Shown here: piece by piece, positions 7,295 through 11,571 of the stretch | Layout of the letters: each line of letters opens with the position of its first letter | How positions within the stretch are numbered: the first letter of the stretch is position 1 | Source: Flavobacteriaceae bacterium UBA1115 | GTDB taxonomy: Bacteria; Bacteroidota; Bacteroidia; Flavobacteriales; Flavobacteriaceae | DNA length: 11,571 nucleotides | Reading direction: 5' to 3' | Assembly (NCBI GenBank): GCA_002313325.1 | Contig: DCBE01000033.1 | Span: forward strand, 1 to 11,571 | Program-made: the position numbers and the translations under genes | The notes under the pieces: model-generated | What the model saw: the letters and a program-made list of their open reading frames with translations, nothing else | The model's database searches: none | What the model was told of the DNA's origin: nothing

Positions 7295-7915
7295 ATGGAT
7301 ACAACAATCAAAACCTATTTTCCTGAGCTAAGCGAAAAACAGCTAAATCAGTTTGCGCAACTCAAGCCGCTTTACGACTCGTGGAATCAACAAATAAATG
7401 TTATTTCACGCGCTGACATGACACATTTCTATATCCGTCATGTAATCCATTCGTTGGGTATTGCCACAGTGCTAACATTTGAGCCTCAATCCAGCGTGTT
7501 GGACGTCGGTACGGGCGGTGGTTTTCCAGGAATTCCACTTGCTATTATGTTTCCAGAGACACAATTTACGCTAGTCGATTCTGTTGGAAAAAAAATTAAA
7601 GTAGTGCAAGCCGTTGCAGATGTCTTAGCACTTGAAAATATCAAAGCGTGTCACAAACGCGCTGAAGACCTTACGCAATCATTTGATTTTGTGGTTAGCA
7701 GAGCTGTTACACGTATGGAGCGTTTTGTGCCTTGGGTACAACACAAAATCAAAGCTAAAAGCAAACACGCACTTTCAAACGGAATTCTCTATCTAAAAGG
7801 CGGTGACCTAAAAGAAGAATTAAAACCTTTTCCCAAAGCAAAAACCCATGATTTGGCTGCGATCTTTAAAGAAGATTTTTTTGAAACAAAAAAAGTGGTG
7901 CATTTACCGCTTTAA
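7295..7915 (+). CDS. rsmG: 16S rRNA (guanine527-N7)-methyltransferase RsmG (GidB)
   Basis: RsmG methylates N7 of G527 in 16S rRNA using SAM; loss of this family in other bacteria gives low-level streptomycin resistance. The 206-residue protein, close to the family's usual length, has the N-terminal segment YDSWNQQINVISRADM (27-42), where the N-x-INL-type motif is conserved; the SAM-binding VLDVGTGGGFPGIPLAI (68-84); acidic D95 at the end of beta-2 (TLVDSVGKKIKV); VVSRAV (133-138); and LKGG (167-170). These are diagnostic for RsmG. It is transcribed alone, diverging from the aminotransferase gene, and its TAA overlaps the pruA stop on the opposite strand (7912-7915). Confidence 0.96.
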   Translation: MDTTIKTYFPELSEKQLNQFAQLKPLYDSWNQQINVISRADMTHFYIRHVIHSLGIATVLTFEPQSSVLDVGTGGGFPGIPLAIMFPETQFTLVDSVGKKIKVVQAVADVLALENIKACHKRAEDLTQSFDFVVSRAVTRMERFVPWVQHKIKAKSKHALSNGILYLKGGDLKEELKPFPKAKTHDLAAIFKEDFFETKKVVHLPL

Positions 7916-9537
7916 TCCATACACGGATAGCGATAATCTTTGGCAGGAACAAGCGTTTCCTTTACCAACCTAGCCGATACCCAACGCAATAGATTTAGCG
8001 CTGAACCAGCCTTGTCATTGGTTCCTGATGCACGGCTTCCTCCAAAGGGTTGCTGCCCAACAACAGCACCACTGGGCTTGTCGTTGATGTAGAAATTACC
8101 TGCGGCATGGCGCAACTTTCTAGATGCGTATTCAATAAAATGGCGGTTTTGTGCAATAATGGCACCCGTTAGCCCGTAGTCAGAAGTGTTGTTTACCAAT
8201 TCCAAGGTACTTTCCCACTCGTTATCTTCATAGACATATACCGTGACAATAGGCCCAAACAGCTCTGTTTCCATGGTATTGTAGTTTGGGTTGGTTGTTT
8301 TGATTAAGGTGGGATGTACAAAATAGCCCCTGCTTTTGTCATAGGTTCCACCGGCGAGTATTTCGACTTCCTTGTCGGTTTTTGCCTGCTCAATATATCG
8401 CACAAGCTTGTTAAAAGAATTTTCGTGTATGACAGCTGTTATAAAGTTGTTCATGTCTTCAGGAGTTCCAATTGAAAAGCTTTTGATGTTTTCAACAACT
8501 CCTGCAAGTATTTCATGAGCAATGGAAGCGGGGAGGTATATGCGTGAGGCAGCTGAACACTTTTGTCCTTGAAATTCATATCCACCTCTTGTGATGGCAG
8601 TGACAACAGTTTGGATGTCGGCAGTATGGTGGGCAAAAATAAAATCCTTGCCTCCTGTTTCGCCAACAATTCTGGGATAATTTCGATAATGCGTAATCTT
8701 GTTTCCAATCTGTTGCCATAAATGTTTAAAAACTTCTGTGGATCCTGTGAAATGCAATCCTGCAAACTGTGGGTGGTCAAGTACTAAATTGGAAATCATA
8801 ACTGGATCTCCTGAAATGAGATTGATGACGCCTGGTGGTACGCCAGCTTCCTCAAATATATCCATGATGATTTTGGCAGAAAACATTTGATGATCGCTTG
8901 GCTTCCAAATCACAACGTTACCCATAAGGGCAGGGGCGGCACACAAATTGCCTGCAATGGCGGTGAAATTAAAAGGGGTCACGGCATAGACAAAGCCTTC
9001 AAGTGGTCTGTATTCTAGCCGATTGATAACGCCATCTCCTTGGATGGGTTGTTGCGCGTAAATATCCGATGCAAAAGCAACGTTAAACCTTAAAAAATCG
9101 GCAAATTCGCAGGCAGCGTCAATTTCTGCTTGAAAGATATTTTTGGATTGCGCCAACATGGTCGAAGCATTAATCCTAGCTCGATAGGGTCCTGCAATCA
9201 AGCCGGCTGCTTTTAGAAATACAGCTGCGCGATGCTCAAAAGAAGTGTTTTCCCAATCAGGGCTAGCAGCCAATGCGGCGTCAATGGCTTGGGTTACGTG
9301 CGAAGCTTTAGCCATGCTAAAGCTGCCAAGTGTATGCTTGTGGTCGTGTGGCGGCGCCATTTTTGCACGTTCTTTGGTCACAATTTTTTTATTTCCTATA
9401 TATAGGGGTACGTCAATAGTGCTGTTGTACAAGGCTGCGTATGTTTCTAAAACTTCTTTCCGTTCAGGACTGTTTTTTTTATAATCGAAAACAGGCTCAT
9501 TTACCGGCCTTGGAACTGAGAAAAAACCGTTTTTCAT
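7912..9537 (-). CDS. pruA: L-glutamate gamma-semialdehyde (1-pyrroline-5-carboxylate) dehydrogenase
   Basis: This 541-residue aldehyde dehydrogenase of family ALDH4 oxidises glutamate semialdehyde to glutamate with NAD+, the second step of proline breakdown. It is the stand-alone enzyme: there is no fused proline dehydrogenase domain as in PutA, and no proline dehydrogenase gene is nearby. Visible motifs are VTPFNFTAI (186-194), with the conserved Asn190; WKPSD (211-215), the NAD-binding Lys; FTGSTEVF (263-270); VGETGGKDF (291-299), with general base E293; EFQGQKCSAASR (321-332), with nucleophile C327; and ELFGPIVTVYVY (425-436). The N-terminal FSVPRPVNEPVFDY matches the eukaryotic-like ALDH4 lead sequence. 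It follows apaG by 18 bases on the same strand, so it is probably the last gene of plug-apaG-pruA. Confidence 0.95.
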   Translation of the reverse strand: MKNGFFSVPRPVNEPVFDYKKNSPERKEVLETYAALYNSTIDVPLYIGNKKIVTKERAKMAPPHDHKHTLGSFSMAKASHVTQAIDAALAASPDWENTSFEHRAAVFLKAAGLIAGPYRARINASTMLAQSKNIFQAEIDAACEFADFLRFNVAFASDIYAQQPIQGDGVINRLEYRPLEGFVYAVTPFNFTAIAGNLCAAPALMGNVVIWKPSDHQMFSAKIIMDIFEEAGVPPGVINLISGDPVMISNLVLDHPQFAGLHFTGSTEVFKHLWQQIGNKITHYRNYPRIVGETGGKDFIFAHHTADIQTVVTAITRGGYEFQGQKCSAASRIYLPASIAHEILAGVVENIKSFSIGTPEDMNNFITAVIHENSFNKLVRYIEQAKTDKEVEILAGGTYDKSRGYFVHPTLIKTTNPNYNTMETELFGPIVTVYVYEDNEWESTLELVNNTSDYGLTGAIIAQNRHFIEYASRKLRHAAGNFYINDKPSGAVVGQQPFGGSRASGTNDKAGSALNLLRWVSARLVKETLVPAKDYRYPCMD

Positions 9538-9555
9538 AAAAAATAAATTTAATGG

Positions 9556-9942
9556 TTAGTTGAGTGCAAACGCAGGGCTTAGCTCAAATTTAGGAATATT
9601 GGCACGAAACTTTTTGGTCGATGCTAAATTGATCATGTCGTAGTGTCCTTGCATGGCGCCAATAGGCGAGCTTAGCAAGCAACCCGACTGATAATTGTAG
9701 ACCTGACCAGGTTTAATAACGGGCTTTTTTCCTACTACACCTTCTCCGTCAACAATAGCCGTGGGCTTTAGGGAGTCAAAAATTTTCCAATGTCTAGATT
9801 GAAGCTGAACCGTGTCTTTTCCGTGATTGGATATAGATATGCGATAGCCAAATGAATAGTGCAAGCGGTAGTTTTTGAAGTAGGTCCCTTCAAAAAATGC
9901 ATTTACTGAAATGCGTATACCTTGTGTAACTTGCTGAATCAT
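9556..9942 (-). CDS. apaG: ApaG domain protein (DUF525)
   Basis: The 128-residue protein is a single ApaG domain, an immunoglobulin-like beta sandwich often annotated as a Co2+/Mg2+ efflux-associated protein from enterobacterial phenotypes; its biochemical role is unresolved. The family signature is clear: YRISISNHGKDTVQLQSRHW (33-52), VDGEGVVGKKPVIKPG (64-79) with its GxGxxG-like loop, and YNYQSGCLLSSPIGAMQGHY (82-101). Length equals the normal family size. It lies 21 bases downstream of plug and 18 upstream of pruA, all on the minus strand, with only A/T-rich spacers. Nothing in the sequence connects it functionally to secretion; the linkage may simply be a conserved operon. Confidence 0.94.
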   Translation of the reverse strand: MIQQVTQGIRISVNAFFEGTYFKNYRLHYSFGYRISISNHGKDTVQLQSRHWKIFDSLKPTAIVDGEGVVGKKPVIKPGQVYNYQSGCLLSSPIGAMQGHYDMINLASTKKFRANIPKFELSPAFALN

Positions 9943-9963
9943 AATATAAAGATAAACATTTTT

Positions 9964-11205
9964 CTATAAGCCAATGTCTTCTGCGTTTGCATTTCCAACA
10001 CCAATCAATTCATCGCAGCGTGCGCCTATGGGTCTGTAGTAAATCAGCACAGAATATTCGTTTTCTGTGGGCCAATAATTGCCCGAAATAAGATTGTCGT
10101 AAAGCGTTCCTTCGCTATCTTGACTTGCAAACTTATAGTTGTAAATACCTTGCTTTAGTAATAATTCAGCCTCATAGCGACCAGAGTCAGGGTTGTAGGT
10201 TAGTTTGTTTTCATTACCCATGATGTGTTGGTTAAAATCTCCAACCACAAAATGCGCTCCGTCAAATAAGAAATCTTCCGCAAAAAGCGAAAACACTACC
10301 CGGCTGTAATCCGATTCGGTGTTTGGATTGCTGCCTTGAAAAGTGTTGATGCGGAAGTCGCCGTTTATGTCCGGTGCATAGGTGTAAGGCCTGCCAGAAC
10401 GCACCCATTGCGGGTTTAAAACAGAGATAAATAAGTCCTCACGAAACACACGGGCTACATTGCCACCTCCACTGCGAATGTCTTGTGTGTCAAAAAAATG
10501 ATATTCATTCCCAGCAGCAAACGTTGTTTCGGGCTTGTAGTTGAATTGCAGTTGATTTTTGAGGTTAAAGGTGGGCTTACCTGCCTCGCGCCATGTTTGC
10601 CAGCGTTGGTTTTGTACGATAAACGGCTTTATTTGTTTTTCAGGAAGCCACACGTTTAGGCCATCTAGGTTCACCACAAACTGTACGCTTTGATGCGTTT
10701 GAATGTCTTCAATGCGTTGCGATCGTTGCACACGCACCCCAACTGCCGATGATTGGTGGCTAACCAAAAACCTTTTTTGCAGCACCAAGTTTCTGCTTTC
10801 GTCCCAGACATTCAGCATATAATTCCCACTCTTTTTTAAGCGCGTTTGGGCATTGGGAAGGGTAAGGGTGTAGTGAATGTATGACTGCAAGGTTCCGACT
10901 GCATAGGATATGTTTTGTATGCGAATGTCATCATAGCCGTCCATATAATCTGCTCGGAACAAATTGGTCTCGTTCCAATGGGCATCAAAGCGATCAATGG
11001 TGTAGTAATAAGTGCTGTCGTCCGCATTTAAATCATCAAACTTTAGCGTGATTTTTTCGTTCAATCCAACAATGGGTAGCGACGTATTTTGTTCGTTTAC
11101 GTAAAAAAGAACCGATTTGATGTGGTCAGGTGGTGCAAAAATGCTTAATCCTTGTCCAAAAATGAGTTGACAACCTAGTAGAAAAAGAAGCTTTTGTTTA
11201 ATCAT
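9964..11205 (-). CDS. Type IX secretion Plug protein (formerly DUF5103)
   Basis: The 413-residue exported protein matches the DUF5103 family. A Flavobacterium johnsoniae member of this family was found in structures of the SprA translocon, plugging the periplasmic side of the channel when PorV is absent. Features seen are an N-terminal hydrophobic segment (6-17) ending IFGQ, a likely signal peptide; the central WNETNLFRADYMDGYDD (77-93) and LKKSGNYMLNVWDES (123-137); and the C-terminal LISGNYWPTENEYSVLIYY (372-390) followed by RPIGARCDELIGVG (391-404), the most recognisable part. LLGC at 9-12 resembles a lipobox, but the preceding hydrophobic run is very short, so ordinary signal cleavage near residue 18 seems likelier. 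The content is aromatic and beta-rich. It is the first gene of the probable plug-apaG-pruA operon and diverges from the nqrA-like gene. Confidence 0.88.
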   Translation of the reverse strand: MIKQKLLFLLGCQLIFGQGLSIFAPPDHIKSVLFYVNEQNTSLPIVGLNEKITLKFDDLNADDSTYYYTIDRFDAHWNETNLFRADYMDGYDDIRIQNISYAVGTLQSYIHYTLTLPNAQTRLKKSGNYMLNVWDESRNLVLQKRFLVSHQSSAVGVRVQRSQRIEDIQTHQSVQFVVNLDGLNVWLPEKQIKPFIVQNQRWQTWREAGKPTFNLKNQLQFNYKPETTFAAGNEYHFFDTQDIRSGGGNVARVFREDLFISVLNPQWVRSGRPYTYAPDINGDFRINTFQGSNPNTESDYSRVVFSLFAEDFLFDGAHFVVGDFNQHIMGNENKLTYNPDSGRYEAELLLKQGIYNYKFASQDSEGTLYDNLISGNYWPTENEYSVLIYYRPIGARCDELIGVGNANAEDIGL

Positions 11206-11280
11206 TGTTTTGGTGCTTAAAGGTTTTTTTGGCCTTTTTATAGATAAGAAGTTAGCGCGCTGTTTTTATTACTAATAGGC

Positions 11281-11288
11281 CAAAGTTA
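11281..11288 (-). promoter_or_regulatory. Candidate plug-apaG-pruA promoter (-7 element TAACTTTG)
   Basis: TAACTTTG on the minus strand fits TAnnTTTG. It would give a leader of about 70 bases before the plug ATG. No TTG is found at the expected -33 distance, so support is moderate at best. It is the only full match I find in the 182-base region upstream of plug. Confidence 0.3.
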
Positions 11289-11357
11289 AACAAACTATTT
11301 TACGGTTAATAAATTTGTGTAATTATAGGTTGTAAGACTTCATTTTTTAAGTACCTT

Positions 11358-11406
11358 ATATTACATTTGCAGAGTAAAACATCACCCATGTCCGCTGACA
11401 TAACCC
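11358..11406 (+). repeat. Direct repeat copy 1: nqrA promoter plus start region
   Basis: The copy consists of 13 bases (11358-11370) identical to 11521-11533, a 17-base leader (11371-11387) similar to the 19-base leader of copy 2 with substitutions and a 2-base length difference, and 19 coding bases from the ATG (11388-11406) identical to copy 2. Similarity upstream of 11358 is marginal. Confidence 0.9.
11362..11369 (+). promoter_or_regulatory. Candidate nqrA promoter P1 (TACATTTG)
   Basis: A perfect TAnnTTTG element ends 18 bases before the ATG at 11388. The nearest upstream TTG (11330-11332) is 29 bases away, longer than the usual 17-23. Confidence 0.4.
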
Positions 11407-11571
11407 TGCGTAAAGGCCTGACAATTCCCATAAGCGGAACAGCCGATCTTAACATTTCATCCGCTGATTCTGCTGACAACTTTGTAATTTACCCTCATGA
11501 CTTTCATGGTGTTGTGCCAAATATTACATTTGCAAAGCAAAAACAACCACCCATGTCCGCTGACATAACCC
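11388..11571 (+). CDS. nqrA: NqrA-like 5' end, with a duplicated start region (3' end beyond window)
   Basis: From ATG 11388 an open frame runs to the right edge. Its first 44 residues (MSADITLRKGLTIPISG through YPHDFHGVVP) resemble the N-terminus of NqrA, the Na+-translocating NADH:quinone reductase subunit A, as recalled from Flavobacteriia: the initial KKGL-type motif and DFHG-x-x-P are characteristic. NqrA is a membrane-associated subunit of the respiratory sodium pump. After VVP the expected continuation (a K-x-GD-type segment) is missing; the frame instead reads through a second promoter-like segment (NITFAKQKQPP) into a second, in-frame ATG at 11553 that again encodes MSADIT. The true gene may therefore begin at 11553, making 11388-11552 a truncated duplicate, or both starts may be used, yielding an NqrA with a 55-residue N-terminal extension. 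The remainder lies outside the window. Confidence 0.72.
   Translation, partial: MSADITLRKGLTIPISGTADLNISSADSADNFVIYPHDFHGVVPNITFAKQKQPPMSADIT
11521..11571 (+). repeat. Direct repeat copy 2: nqrA promoter plus start region (continues past window)
   Basis: It repeats 11358-11406 with an identical first 13 bases, a diverged 19-base leader and an identical 19-base coding start up to the window edge. The ATG at 11553 is exactly 165 bases (55 codons) after the first ATG, while the promoter motifs are 163 bases apart, so the 2-base difference in the leader sets the reading frame. The full length of the repeat is not visible. Confidence 0.9.
11525..11532 (+). promoter_or_regulatory. Candidate nqrA promoter P2 (TACATTTG)
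   Basis: This is a second perfect TACATTTG, 20 bases before the ATG at 11553 and lying inside the open frame that begins at 11388. No TTG sits at the normal -33 distance: upstream TTGs are 10 and 40 bases away. Its upstream context is nqrA coding sequence rather than the context of P1. Confidence 0.35.

Noticed and set aside
11228..11284. Inverted repeat TTTGGCCT (11228-11235) / AGGCCAAA (11277-11284) upstream of plug.
   Set aside because: The arms are only 8 bases, contain the self-palindromic GGCC and are separated by 41 bases; this is expected by chance and is not a convincing operator or terminator.

Overview
The window reads as chromosomal sequence from a member of the Bacteroidota, most likely Flavobacteriia. 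The evidence is two type IX secretion genes (PorT and the SprA-associated Plug), a TamL-type outer-membrane lipoprotein, several close matches to the Bacteroidota promoter element TAnnTTTG, and start codons without clear Shine-Dalgarno sequences. I see no mobile element, CRISPR array, tRNA or rRNA. Genes are tightly packed and the largest intergenic space is 182 bases (11206-11387).

Layout: (1) 1-892, minus: the first 297 codons of tamL, running off the left edge. (2) 928-1647, plus: a SpoU/TrmH-family RNA 2'-O-methyltransferase, divergent from tamL. (3) 1649-3093, minus: an operon of the menaquinone methyltransferase gene ubiE followed by porT, overlapping by ATGA. (4) 3184-6024, plus: trkA-trkH, encoding a potassium uptake system. 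(5) 6021-7211, minus: a class I aminotransferase. (6) 7295-7915, plus: rsmG. (7) 7912-11205, minus: an apparent operon plug-apaG-pruA. (8) 11388-11571, plus: the 5' end of a gene resembling nqrA, the first subunit of the Na+-translocating NADH:quinone reductase, running off the right edge.

Functionally this is mostly housekeeping: envelope biogenesis and protein secretion (TamL, PorT, Plug), RNA methylation (TrmH-like, RsmG), respiratory quinone and sodium-pump functions (UbiE, NqrA), potassium uptake (TrkAH) and amino-acid metabolism (aminotransferase, PruA). From memory of Flavobacteriia genomes, tamL-trmH-porT-ubiE is a familiar neighbourhood. I do not see an obvious new defence or mobile system.

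The most unusual feature is at the right edge. The nqrA promoter and start region occurs twice as a direct repeat. The first copy carries about 44 NqrA-like codons that run, in frame and without a stop, through the second promoter into the second ATG. Other points of interest are that all three convergent gene pairs abut or overlap at their stop codons, a TTG start for tamL supported by a promoter inside the neighbouring gene, a near-leaderless promoter for ubiE, and a degenerate glycine motif in the first RCK domain of TrkA.
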